Source: Apoderus coryli (Eukaryota; Arthropoda; Insecta; Coleoptera; Attelabidae). From it: a stretch of 64,000 nucleotides of DNA. Under the pieces are notes generated by a model, which saw only the letters and a program-made list of their open reading frames with translations, had not been told where the DNA came from and searched no databases. The translations under genes and the position numbers were made by a program. Positions 20,350 to 30,539 of the stretch are shown piece by piece. The stretch lies in contig OU452204.1 in assembly GCA_911728435.2 (NCBI GenBank), forward strand, positions 7,192,001-7,256,000, given 5' to 3'. Numbering within the stretch: the stretch's first letter is position 1; each line of letters starts with the position of its first letter.

Positions 20350-21977
20350 GATACTATTACACACGCTATTAAATGGTTTACACCTGAAATTAGGCCAATG
20401 CGCGAAACACTTGCGCTATTGCGAGGACTGTCTACACAGTTTCCACAAATCGAAGGTATAAAAGACATGGATCGCTCTTATCGTAACTCGTATAGATCTC
20501 ATATTAAAATGGCAAAAAAAAATGCGAACGATACGTATATTGCAGATGGTTCTAATATTACAAGGGCTACATGGGATATTATCAACAATAAAAGGAATAG
20601 TTCTGCTACCCAACAATCATTAACAAATCTTACTGCTGATGATTTCAATACATATTTTACCAGTATTATATTATATTATATTATTATAAATATCAGTCCA
20701 CTGGATTTGTTGCCTATTGACATTCCTGGCAATTTTGAGTTTAATGAAATATCTTTTATTGAGATGAGAGATATAATAAACTCTTTTAAAAATAAAAGCT
20801 CGAAAGACATTTTTGATTTGAATATCGTAATCATTAAATATATTAAGGATATAATAATTATACCATTGACAATATTGATTAATTTGGCGATCTCATCCGT
20901 TATGTTTCCGAATTGTCTGAAATTTAGCCAAATTATACCGTTATTCAAAAAAGGATCTCCAGATGAATTGAACAACTATCGCCCTATTTCTATAGTGCCT
21001 GTTCTAGGCAAAATTTTTGAAAAGATACTCTTTAAACAATTAGCCAACTATTTTGAAACAAATAATTTATTTTCTCCGAAACAATTTGGATTTAGCCCTT
21101 GTTGGGCTCGGTGCTCGGACCTCTATTGTTTTTGATTTTCATTAATGATTTACCGCTACATCTGCCATGCGTGACATTGTTTGCAGACGATTCAACTATT
21201 GTCGATGTTGAACTGTCGAGTGATGTTCTGGCCTCAAGTATGATTAATTCACAGTCGAGGGCTGCTGACTGGTTTGCAGCTAACAAACTCTGTATGAATG
21301 CCAATAAAACAGCTACTAAAATATTTACATTACGTGAGACGGATGTTGCTGTTTCTGATGGTCTGGTAAAGTTTTTGGGTGTCACTTTGGACCAAAAGCT
21401 AACCTGGGCGGGTCATGTCGAGGTTACCATTGCCAAGTGGTCTAAGGTTGTGTTCATGTTGCGAAGCTTGAAGGGTGAAGTCTCTTTTAATGTTTTGAAA
21501 TCAGCATATTTTGGCCTTTTTCACAGTGTGGCTTCATATGCTTTGTCAATTTGGGGACACTCTTGTCATGCTAGTCGGGTATTCGCAATCCAAAGACGAG
21601 TGGTTCGATTAATGACAGATTTAAAGTTTAGAGAGGATGTCAGACCTAAATTTAAAGAATGTAAAATAATTACACTCCCGTGTCTCTATATCTACAATTC
21701 AATTATGTATGTGAAAAATAATTACAATCTGTACATAAGGCATGATGAAGTTCACAACCACAATACCAGAAACAAAAATGACATTCTTCCTGAATATATG
21801 AGGTTGGGTAGAAGCAGAAATTCTGTAAATTATTATGGTCCCACATGCTATAATCATTTGCCAGATAGTTTGAAAACACTGAGCCTTGCAATGTTCAAAA
21901 ATAGATTAAAAAACTACTTAATTGACAAGGCTTTTTACTCCATTGATGAATTCCTCAGCACTGACTTTCTGTTTTGA
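20350..21977 (+). pseudogene. Jockey/CR1-like reverse transcriptase with internal deletion
   Basis: The first frame (to 21135) has the linker before the polymerase, then FKNKSSKDIFDLN, then FSQIIPLFKKGSPDELNNYR with PISIVPVLGKIFEKIL, and reaches KQFGF: the fingers region. The second frame (21099-21977) starts at GSVLGPLLFLIFINDLP and contains the catalytic FADDST motif, LGVTLDQKLTW and a C-terminal tail ending in DFLF. The stretch that normally joins 'QFGF' to 'QGSVLGPLLF' is missing, with a frame change at about 21100. The catalytic Asp pair is intact, but the missing palm segment should inactivate the enzyme. Otherwise the frames are clean, so the copy is fairly young. Confidence 0.9.
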
Positions 21978-22100
21978 TTAAGTTATATACATTTCTATGT
22001 TTTATGTTGTGTTATGTAATATTTTAGTATTTAATATGACTTGTGTAAACCTTTTTTGGTAATGACATGTAATGACAATAAATAAATAAAATAAATAAAT
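20350..22100 (+). mobile_element. non-LTR retrotransposon, internally deleted, AATAAA-repeat tail
   Basis: It contains two reverse-transcriptase reading frames followed by a 3' untranslated region and a tail of AATAAATAAAT repeats (22075-22105). It is inserted in the right arm of the large inverted-repeat element. Compared with the left arm, about 10 bp of target (ATTTGATAAT-like) are missing at the junction. The 5' part, including the endonuclease, is absent. Confidence 0.85.
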
Positions 22101-22603
22101 AAATATACAAAGTGTGCCATATGATAAAATTGACTCTTGCCTATTTTCAGTAGTAGAGCATACTACTGTAATTTGCGACTACCCTGTAACCAAGTGCGTG
22201 AATCTCTTAAGATAGTTGATGTTCTTGAGATGTTATTGAACTACCTTCCAAAATTCTGTCTATTCAATCGACAAAATGGCGAATATTTTCCAAAGACCTG
22301 TTTTGGACCAAAGGTATTCAAAATAAATTATTAATTCAAAAACAGTCGAAGAGAAGTGTTAAACTCAAATACTGCAAAATTGATGGGGAATCCAAAAATA
22401 TAATAAAATACAGGGTGTTCCATTTGAAATTTCAAAGTTGGTATCAGCTATGTATAGAACTGGCAACAGCGCAGCTGTCAATTTATCACTAAAAGAGAGT
22501 TCACATTGTTATATTATCGCAAACAAAATTTCAGGTCGATGTCTTTTTCGTTCTCCAGAAACTTCTAATAGGACATCGAGTTTGGCGTCTCCTGTATAGT
22601 GAA

Positions 22604-23328
22604 TAATTAATTTAAAATTATCAATCAATGCGTCGCGTCATTAATATATTCGATCGTGTGACTTGGACTTAAGGGTTTTACTCAGTTAGTCGCGTTGCTG
22701 ATCTTTAAGCATAAAAAACTAGCACAGGTCCAAACTATCAATGAAAAAACTTTGTACAGGTAAGTTTTTGAGGCTTTTTGGGACAAACCTTAGCAAATAT
22801 TCACCGGGAGGTATAACTCATCACAGTGAACAATGGATTACTACATCGATGACACTATCGGTTAGTAAAGTTTACGGTTTACATGAACATCAACCTACCG
22901 CTGACATAGAATAATCTAAAAACAACCGCGTGGCATTAATTAAAAATGAACGTCTTAAAAAACCCATATAAACCTACCCTTTTCTCCCAATTAAAAACGG
23001 CTAGAGTTTGGGAGAAAATTAACGACGAAGGGTGAAAATGCTCCGGTTTTTTCGTGTTATTTTCCCTGCTGGTTTCCTTTTACATCACTCATAACGTATA
23101 CTATATATAATACAGCAGCTACCCCTTTCATAATTTGTCTGTCTTTTGTTCCCACATTTTTATTTAGCCTCGTGGAATTTTTGGCGAAGATTTTTTTACA
23201 GCTTAAAATTGTACGTGCTTTTAATGTCAGAAGTGTTTTCATAAATTCTAATTGAATATATTTTTTATATACAAACACAAAGTTACGAAACTTTTTATAG
23301 CTATCTTCTCAATTATATAAAAAATATA
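22604..23328. other. no gene recognised
   Basis: Mixed sequence between the inverted-repeat element and the PLE insertion. The 73-codon minus-strand frame at 23057-23278 shows no recognisable family. Confidence 0.5.
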
Positions 23329-23440
23329 TATTTTAATAAATAAGTTGAGTGGTAGTCTTTGCTGACTAGTTAATAGATAACTTTGTGTCTTGGGTTGATC
23401 AGCAAATATTTTTGATTAAAACTCTTTTACGTTATGCCAA

Positions 23441-23470
23441 GCTTTCGATATATTTTTATATCTTCCTCAG
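23441..23470 (-). other. PLE-terminal hammerhead-like motif (minus copy)
   Basis: On the minus strand CTGAGGAAG, ATATAAAAATATAT, CGAAAGC gives a hammerhead-like block order with a short AT helix, but the invariant U7 is replaced by G. It mirrors 25166-25195. Confidence 0.45.
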
Positions 23471-23762
23471 GGCTACAAATATAAGAGTAAGCTAAGTATA
23501 AATATATATAAAATTTAAAAATATGTTTACCTTAGTATACGCGGCAAGTTTTACATTGGTAAAAATAATATAAATTGTAAATTAAAGAACATTTAATATA
23601 AAAACTTTTGTCAACTTTGTAAAATAATGATTAACATTTAACATTTTTTAAGTTAATTGAATTTTTTTGTGATTGACACTGACATGTTTATTCAAAAATA
23701 TTTTGTTTAGTTTATTTGTGGTAAATTGTTTTTTAAGTGAAATGTCAAGTTTTTTAATTAGG

Positions 23763-24155
23763 TTAGAAAGTAGATTCAAAAGAAATATTACTGTCATCAT
23801 GGGTGTTATTATTAATAGTAAATAAATATGAATATATATTACTGATTTCATTCGAGTCTTTCTTTTTGTTTAACGTATTTTCGGTATTATATGTTTCAAA
23901 CATTTCAATGAAAAGTCTTTTATTTTGATTTTGTTCACAGGCAAGGATTTTTACATTATTTAAGTCTGGAAAATGATTTGTATTGATACAATGTTCAGCC
24001 AATGCACAAGTTTTTTTGTTAAGTCGAATATCACTTTTATGTTGGGTAATTCTATCTTTAAAAACTCGGGAAGTTTGTCCGATATATACTTGGTTACAGT
24101 CTGAACATGGTATATTATAAACTACGTTAGATTTTTTTAAAATGGAGTATTTCAA
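23763..24155 (-). CDS. GIY-YIG endonuclease domain of a PLE, 5'-truncated
   Basis: The frame reads VVYNIPCSDCNQVYIGQTSR, then RITQHKSDIR, then CALAEHC and a Glu-containing KRLFIEMFE block, ending in FESTF. In order these are the Cys-rich linker, the GIY-YIG core (here VYIG), the Arg helix, the CCHH-like Cys/His positions and the catalytic Glu of the Penelope endonuclease. This domain nicks target DNA during retrotransposition. The N-terminal reverse transcriptase is missing because the copy is truncated at 24148, and the first residues shown (MKY) come from across the junction. The catalytic-domain sequence itself has no break. Confidence 0.85.
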   Translation of the reverse strand: MKYSILKKSNVVYNIPCSDCNQVYIGQTSRVFKDRITQHKSDIRLNKKTCALAEHCINTNHFPDLNNVKILACEQNQNKRLFIEMFETYNTENTLNKKKDSNEISNIYSYLFTINNNTHDDSNISFESTF

Positions 24156-24948
24156 AAAGATGGAATAACATTAAACAAAATACAAACATTCCAAAAACAG
24201 AATTTCTTAAGATTGTCAATTTTGTTTTTGATTCAACTTACTGTCAATTTAACAATATTTATTACAATTCAAAGAAGAGAACTACAAAAAATTGTTTAAT
24301 ATTCTACTCGATAATTCATATCCACGAAAACTACTACAAAAATTATTATATAATACACCAGAAAATCAGAATACAAATGTTCAAGTTAGAAACAACCATG
24401 ATTCTAATATTAATAACGAAATTTCTTATATTTCTTTTCCAAATATAAAATTTATAACCCCAAAAATAACTAAAATTATAAAAAAAGATCTTCCAAATTT
24501 AAAAATTGTCAGCAAGTCATCAAAAACGATTAACAATTTATATACAAAAACTAAAGATCAAGACTCCATTTTAAAAAAATCTAACGTAGTTTATAATATA
24601 CCATGTTCAGACTGTAACCAAGTATATATGGGACAAACTTCCCGAGTTTTTAAAGATAGAATTACACAACATAAAAGTGATATTCGACTTAACAAAAAAA
24701 CTTGTGCATTGGCTGAACATTGTATCAATACAAATCATTTTCCAGACTTAAATAATGTAAAAATCCTTGCCTGTGAACAAAATCAAAATAAAAGACTTTT
24801 CATTGAAATGTTTGAAACGTATAATACCGAAAATACGTTAAACAAAAAGAAAGACTCGAATGAAATCAGTAATATATATTCATATTTATTTACTATTAAT
24901 AATAACACCCATGATGACAGTAATATTTCTTTTGAATCTACTTTCTAA
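24155..24948 (+). CDS. PLE reverse transcriptase thumb remnant plus GIY-YIG endonuclease
   Basis: The open frame runs from about 24292 to 24948 (218 codons). Its first 90 residues hold the RT thumb/linker (YISFPNIKFITPKITKII is typical of PLEs before the endonuclease). The rest is the same GIY-YIG domain as the minus copy, with one change (VYMG instead of VYIG). Upstream, 24155-24290 in another frame reads FLKIVNFVFDSTYCQFNN, the start of an RT core motif. The active-site segment between these pieces is deleted with a frame change, so polymerase activity is lost. The endonuclease looks intact. Confidence 0.85.
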
Positions 24949-25165
24949 CCTAATTAAAAAACTTGACATTTCACTTAAAAAACAATTTACCACAAATAAA
25001 CTAAACAAAATATTTTTGAATAAACATGTCAGTGTCAATCACAAAAAAATTCAATTAACTTAAAAAATGTTAAATGTTAATCATTATTTTACAAAGTTGA
25101 CAAAAGTTTTTATATTAATGTTCTTTAATTTACAATTTATATTATTTTTACCAATGTAAAACTTG

Positions 25166-25195
25166 CTGAGGAAGATATAAAAATATATCGAAAGC
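25166..25195 (+). other. PLE-terminal hammerhead-like motif (plus copy)
   Basis: CTGAGGA...GATAT-AAAAAT-ATATC-GAAAGC: the conserved blocks and a 5-bp stem II are visible, but the core has G where U7 is expected. PLEs are known to carry hammerhead motifs at their ends, and this looks like a degenerate one. Confidence 0.5.
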
Positions 25196-25273
25196 TTGGC
25201 ATAACGTAAAAGAGTTTTAATCAAAAATATTTGCTGATCAACCCAAGACACAAAGTTATCTATTTTAATAAAT

Positions 25274-25854
25274 GTACATGTTGCTGAGAGCCTAAGCTTA
25301 TTACTTACCTTTTCATTGTAGGTTCCTAGCGGAGGAAGCTGTAATAAAAAAAATAATGAGTTATTTAATAAATGTATCTAAAAATACTTATTTTGATTTA
25401 GAAAACATTTTGAACAAATTTGAAATGACTGAAACTAATCAAGATTCTAAAAATTTGGCACATTAACAGGTTTTCGTAGTACAAATTCCGTTATTATAGT
25501 TGACCATGATGCTATATACTAAAAACAATAAAGTACTACAGACAGGGGCGGTTCCTTAATATGGGCAAGATGGCAACAACATCCTAAGTAAGGTACAAAA
25601 CAAAACAATTAAAAACAAAAATATTTAAATACAATTTACACAATTATTTATTAATGATATAAACAAAATTTCTAAAAACAAATTATTTTATTAATACGAA
25701 AATTAAATTGATGATAAAAGGAAAAAATACTCGTGAGGTACAATAATAATATTGGGTCTGCCAGATAACTTTTTCTTTTGAACATGCTATAAAAGAAAAA
25801 CTGCTGAATATTTTCTCAAATTTCTTTTTTTATTTGAAAGTACAATCCTTCCGG
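25274..25854. other. AT-rich flank of the mariner, no gene seen
   Basis: There is no reading frame of note. ATTGGGTCTGCCAGATAACT at about 25753-25772 may be the 3' terminal repeat of the mariner that follows; a partly matching inverse, ACTAATTATCTGTCA, lies near 26964-26978. Confidence 0.45.
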
Positions 25855-26940
25855 TTAATAATGACAAATAATTTCATTCAAATGGCTGCCTCGGCTGGCC
25901 ATGCAGTAGCCTACACGATCGGTCCAATTTTTAAGCACATTATCGATTGTGTGCAGCTGTATTTCACGAATGGCTTCACGAATATTGTCCTTTAAAGCGT
26001 CAATTGTCTCTGGCTTGTCGGCGTAACACTTATCTTTGACGGCACCCCACAAATAATAGTCCAACGGTGTCAAATCGCAGCTCCGAGGTGGCCAAACGAC
26101 ATCAGCTCTGCGGCTGATAATGCGATCTTCAAAAACAGGGCGCAAAACATCGAGTGTAGCTTCGGCTGTGTGGCACGTAGCGTCGTCCTGTTGAAACCAA
26201 ATGTTGCCAATATCCTCCTCTTCAATTTTTGTGAACAAAAATTCGTTCAACATGGCCCGATAACGATCGCCATTGCCTGTAACTGCCACTCCTTGCTCAT
26301 TTTCGAAGAAAAATGGCCCAATTATGCCTCCGGACCAAAATCCGCACCAAACAGTGACTCGTTTTGGGTGCATCGGCTTTTCAATGTATGCGTGCGGATT
26401 TTCTGTGCCCCAAATGCGACAATTTTGCTTGTTTACATACCCGCCAAGATCAAAATGAGCTTCATCTGAAAAGATGATTTTTTTGGCAAAATCGGCATCT
26501 TCTGTAAGTCGATCGCAGGCCCACTGAGCGAAGCAAAAACGCATTGGATGGTCAGTTGGCTTCAACTCCTGAACCAATTGGACTTTGTATGGCGTCATAC
26601 CAAGGTCTTTATGCAAAATTCGTCTCAATGATGTCTCCGAAATGTTCAATTGTTGACACCGATGGTGAATTGATGTTGATGGCGCTTCACGCACACTTTC
26701 TACGACAGCAGCAATATTCTCGGGTGTACGCACTGTTTTTGGCTTTTCACGCTTTGGTATATCGATGAGGATGCCAGTTTCTTTCACTTTTTTCACGAGA
26801 TAACGAACATACGGAGCTGACGGTGCTTCCCTTCTTCCAAAATCCGTACGCAATTTTCGCACACATTCTGCAACATTACCATGATTTTCAAAGTAATGTC
26901 GCAATATTTCCCAGCGTTGTTCAAGCGTATATACAACCAT
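25855..26940 (-). CDS. mariner-family transposase, DD41D spacing, intact
   Basis: A 361-residue uninterrupted frame. Residues 1-115 hold the paired helix-turn-helix DNA-binding region (MVVYTLEQRWEILRHYFENH; ISETSLRRILHKDLG). The catalytic triad is complete: Asp159 in IIFSDEAHF, Asp252 in WFQQDDATCHT and Asp294 in CDLTPLDYYLWG, with 41 residues between the last two. That spacing is the DD41D (rosa/Visitor-like) type. The length is normal for a full mariner transposase. The enzyme would cut and paste its element at TA sites. Its base composition is less AT-rich than the flanks, which suggests recent arrival. Clear terminal inverted repeats could not be fixed by eye. Two broken relatives are at 10.2-11.0 kb and 62.0-63.0 kb. 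Confidence 0.93.
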   Translation of the reverse strand: MVVYTLEQRWEILRHYFENHGNVAECVRKLRTDFGRREAPSAPYVRYLVKKVKETGILIDIPKREKPKTVRTPENIAAVVESVREAPSTSIHHRCQQLNISETSLRRILHKDLGMTPYKVQLVQELKPTDHPMRFCFAQWACDRLTEDADFAKKIIFSDEAHFDLGGYVNKQNCRIWGTENPHAYIEKPMHPKRVTVWCGFWSGGIIGPFFFENEQGVAVTGNGDRYRAMLNEFLFTKIEEEDIGNIWFQQDDATCHTAEATLDVLRPVFEDRIISRRADVVWPPRSCDLTPLDYYLWGAVKDKCYADKPETIDALKDNIREAIREIQLHTIDNVLKNWTDRVGYCMASRGSHLNEIICHY

Positions 26941-28325
26941 ATTCGTTCAGCGGAAGGATAAAACTAATTATCTGTCAAATAAGACATGAGCTAAGTGTTA
27001 CCCTTCACGAAATAAGCACTAGTTGAAATGTGTCAATTATTACAATCACAAAAAGAATTTTACAGTCAAAAAAAAAAAGGAAACAAATTCAACAAACAAA
27101 CACCAATGACACGTCAAAAATATTAGCCCAATGCATAGAGGCTACATTGTATCAGTCAGCTTTACTTTACTCTTAAATTTTGTTGGATTACGACTTAATT
27201 TTAAATGCTGAGGTAGGTGATTAAAAACCTTTACATGCATCACAAGTGAGCTTTTGGCTTAGTTCTTAATCCATAAGTGGATACTTGACTTCTTTTTGTA
27301 AATTTATTTATTACAAATAAAATACACTCTCCAAAATATAAATTGATACTACTGTTAACATTTTAAAATCTTTAAACAGCTGACGACAAGAAAATCTCGC
27401 CGGTTTGAAACACATGATTTATAAAAAAAATCTTAAAACATCCAAAATATCTGAGCCTCCAAATCAAAAACGACCACTTGCAGAGCTTTGGAACATGAGG
27501 GTCAATCAATTGAAAATGCTGAACACCCAGTAAAGTACATTTCATAAAAGAAAAAGCAGTTTGATCACAGTCAGTTTGAGTTGATGACAATGAATTTTTT
27601 TCTCAACCTTTGCATTTTGAAAATCGAAACGCCTTGTATTTAGTTATATGGAACCTATATTCTTATTTTTTATATGCACAATCCAAAAATGCTATAAAAA
27701 CAAGGCATTCCATTTAAAAAAACATAACCTTCATATGCTACTCTTTTTTGAAGCACCCTGTATGTATGTATGTTAAAATATTTTTTAAATGTGGTCTTAG
27801 TAAACCTGCATATTGTTCCTGCAGAAATTAAAAATTGTGTACAGTTTGGCCATAAAATTCCGTGGTGTCTGGTCAGTTTTTGAAACACTGTTAATCAAAA
27901 GTTTCAAATAATAAACAAGGAAATGTTTCGAATTCAGTTTTATATCCTAAACAATAAATAAATAAATATTCATGTTATTTTTTTCTTTCCCAATTATTTA
28001 TTGACTTGTTTTCACATTTAACCTATTTTATATTTGGGAAAGTTATTATTTTTCCTTTTTATTCAGCTATTTCCTATTATAAAAAGTTTGTTTGTCAAAA
28101 AGAGTTCCAATTTATTATTACATGAAATTGCGACGACCTAGTTTTCTAAAAAGCTTTTTATAAAAAAAATAAATAAAATAGATTCCTATAAGTATCACTG
28201 GTGCAAAAAGCTTTATGATTTTGGTATAAACTGAAAAAATAAAATCTGTTTTCAATTTGAACTGCAGTAAAATTTTACTGATATATGTATGTGTATATAC
28301 AAGGTGTAACAACTTTTTATTTCAG
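26941..28325. other. no gene recognised; fragments of dispersed repeats
   Basis: Open frames are short and unassignable. TTCCATTTAAAAAAACAT at about 27709-27727 recurs at 37735-37752, next to CACCCTGTAT/AGGGTGGTT strings, so parts belong to a repeat family shared with 37.7 kb. Confidence 0.5.
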
Positions 28326-28366
28326 CAAAAATTTATTTAAATGAGACTCATTTAAATAAATTTTTG
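28326..28366. repeat. 20-bp perfect palindrome with 1-nt centre
   Basis: CAAAAATTTATTTAAATGAG (28326-28345) is followed after a single A by its exact reverse complement (28347-28366). No coding context. Confidence 0.9.
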
Positions 28367-28414
28367 AGTAGAAATATATAATACACAGTAAAAAATATCT
28401 ATTGGTATAGTATT

Positions 28415-28556
28415 ATAGTATATTGTGCAACGAACATGAAATGACATATATTTCCTACGAGTATGAGGCGGCTCATGCTGCAAATCATATGAGTAGATAA
28501 TAGTTATTTCATGCGAGTTTCACACTATACTTTTTCTACGACTGTTTTAATACACA
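28415..28556. repeat. dispersed repeat, inverted relative of 16-65 and 969-988
   Basis: Contains both motifs of the family seen at the window start, here about 70 bp apart and in inverse orientation: the GTTGCACAATATACTA-type end and the CTATACTTTTTCTACGACTG-type end. Confidence 0.65.
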
Positions 28557-29221
28557 GGATTGCTTTTGAATAAATTAAACAGGTGGAGTTAAACTATATT
28601 CACTATCACTGTTTTTCATTATATAAAAAGCTTTGAAACCTTCGAAATTAGCGAAATATATTAAACTGTCAATTTGGTTTGTCTGTATTGTCGGCGTTGC
28701 AATCGTGATTTTTCATGACAGATGCTACTTTTGTGATTACCCAGAAATTTACCTGTTTAAAATTACATTTTCAAATTAGATTGAACATAATATAATAAAT
28801 ACAATTTGTGGCCAATAGAGTAATCTGAGGCCACCCCCCAAATTACCAAAAAATGGCGAACTATTTCCGGAACATGAAACATAGGAGACAAAATATTACA
28901 AGACATTAAATTAATTTTAACTAAACAAATAATTAATCTTCTTAATAACTATTTATTGCTAATAATTTTAACAGATACACCTTTACTTATAATGATATTT
29001 CACATTAGAGGAATGATAACAGTACATTCACAAAAGGTGTCTTTAGCTCAAAATGAATAAAGGCTAAAGGACCTAAACCACTCTACTACAATCAGCTACT
29101 CAATATGTAGTATATTCGTATAGGTACATTATATGACTCTTAGTGTAACTAAACTGAAATTTGTTAGTGCAAAGGTAGGTATATAAGAATGTACAAAAAA
29201 ATATTTTTGTTGTTACCTCGA
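28557..29221. other. no gene recognised
   Basis: AT-rich with no assignable open frame or repeat. Confidence 0.5.
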
Positions 29222-29358
29222 AAACACATTTTTAAATCTCAACGAGCATTTCACGAACACGGTCAGCATCCTCAGAGAAGAATAAAAGTTTCATAATTCT
29301 CTCCTAAGGATGCTAACAGCGTTAGGAAAAACGCGCATCTAGATTTAAAAAGTGTTTT
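29222..29358. repeat. imperfect inverted repeat (hairpin-forming MITE-like)
   Basis: AAAACACATTTTTAAATCT at the left end pairs with AGATTTAAAAAGTGTTTT at the right end. Nearer the centre GCATCCTCAGAGAAGAAT pairs with ATTCTCTCCTAAGGATGC. The arms together are about 60 bp each with mismatches. Confidence 0.75.
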
Positions 29359-29596
29359 GGTGAAGTGCTATATAACATGTCTTTCAACAGTCTTGAATAA
29401 GGCATAGAAGTTAAAATATCATATATGAGTCTTCTGGTTTCAAAACCCATTAAATCCACCTTTTGCTTAAAATACCTTTGATACATCATTGGATTGTAGA
29501 TTGAAAGCTTTACTGAACTAAATATCCATTAGGGTTCAAAACCCGCAAAAATATGTTTAAATAGACCGTTAAAATTTGCCCTATTTTCAAATCCCA

Positions 29597-29878
29597 CTAA
29601 ATTTTTTTACGTTTATATTCAAATACAAGTAAATCCATTTTAACCAATGATATGATAATAACCACGTGGTGGGTTTGTTTGCCTCGAAATAGTTGTGCAA
29701 ATTCTGTAGTATTCAGAACATAATCAGATGTTTTAAGAATAACAAGTCGTCGTAAAGAATTACTTTTTTTTATTGTTGATAGTAACATTTTGTTTTTTTT
29801 ATAATTAAAATGATGAAAAATATCAACGTAGTCACCACCGACAACTCGAAGAAAAAATGAAGAACCAGAAGGATGCAA
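29597..29878 (-). other. 93-codon open frame, unassigned
   Basis: The frame starts MHPSGSSFFLRVVGGDYVDI and ends KMDLLVFEYKRKKI. It has no recognisable domain, and I cannot tell whether it codes. The surrounding 29430-29660 contains repeated 'AAACCC(A/G)...TAAATCCA' strings that also appear at 33640-33710, just after another transposase fragment, so it may be the remnant of a transposon 3' region. Confidence 0.25.
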
Positions 29879-30277
29879 ATGTTATAAACTTACTCAAAAC
29901 CAAATTAAAAGTGCATAAGTTGCGAGCCAACAACTTTTTCGAAAAGTTGCAGAAAAAAAGGAGGGCCTTATTACTATTAGCTTCGACGCACAGAGGTCAT
30001 TTATAATACACTACAGGGAAATAATTAAAAAAATATAAATAGCATTTTATGATTTCGGTATATGTGATTTCAAAGACAATATACTAGGTAAGCAATTTTC
30101 GGAATATTATTTGATTCTGCTAATTCTAGTAGGCCGGGTGTGGTGACAACAACCAAATAACAACTAAATTATAATTGCGCGTCATTAAACAAGTCTTTGT
30201 ACGTCATATTTAAAGTGGCATACAGAATTATTTGCTGTGTATAGTTTGGGAGTTTTGGTGTTGTTTGTTAAGTTTGG

Positions 30278-30534
30278 GTAAGTACTACTTACATTACTTA
30301 GTATAATTTACAAATAAAGTAGCGAAATTATGTGTTAAAAATGTTTTCAAAGATTTGTACCTATTTATTTAATATAAATCTAGGTAAAACAAGTTAAGCA
30401 AGCGGCATATATCGGTGTTTGCCCGTGTTTGTCCTAAATATTATTTTTTTAGTTAATTGCACTCAAACCCTGTTCAATAAATTGAACTTTATGTGCCAGT
30501 AGTTGCCAACAAGTTTAGAATTGTTTTATTTCAG
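30278..30534 (+). other. probable 5' UTR intron of the RAG1-like gene
   Basis: A consensus donor (GG|GTAAGTAC at 30278) and an acceptor with a T-rich tract (TTGTTTTATTTCAG| ending at 30534) lie just upstream of the start codon at 30540. The exon ahead of it (up to 30277) would be non-coding. The 257-bp length is ordinary for an insect intron. Confidence 0.5.
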
Positions 30535-30539
30535 GTATC

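Larger units (their letters stand above)
17578..22603. mobile_element. large inverted-repeat element with nested insertions
   Basis: The left arm, about 17578-18215, is matched in reverse complement by three right-side pieces: 22100-22603, 20289-20350 and about 19440-19560. The right arm was therefore split by two later insertions, a MITE at about 19561-20290 and a non-LTR retrotransposon at about 20350-22100. The left arm supplies the empty-site sequence for both. The unbroken element would be about 2.5-3 kb with terminal inverted repeats of roughly 620 bp. The centre (18216-19440) holds a THAP-coding exon and a non-LTR 3' fragment. Arm similarity is moderate with small indels, so the element is old. 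Confidence 0.7.
23342..25260. mobile_element. Penelope-like element, head-to-head double insertion with 13-bp target duplication
   Basis: Exact 13-bp direct repeats TATTTTAATAAAT at 23329-23341 and 25261-25273 flank the insertion. Inside, 23374-24148 (minus copy) and 24563-25262 (plus copy) form inverted arms that are nearly identical; the encoded proteins differ at one residue. The minus copy carries about 75 bp more between its GIY-YIG gene and its end (about 23471-23545). The unique middle (24149-24562) is the upstream part of the plus copy. One target duplication around both copies implies one integration event. Fused inverted and truncated partial copies are characteristic of PLEs. Confidence 0.9.

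Noticed and set aside
23441..23470. Active hammerheads at the PLE ends
   Set aside because: G replaces the invariant U7 in both copies and stems I and III could not be closed by eye.
26170..26768. Plus-strand open frames (99, 61 and 74 codons)
   Set aside because: They are antisense shadows of the intact mariner transposase on the minus strand, whose catalytic motifs are unambiguous.
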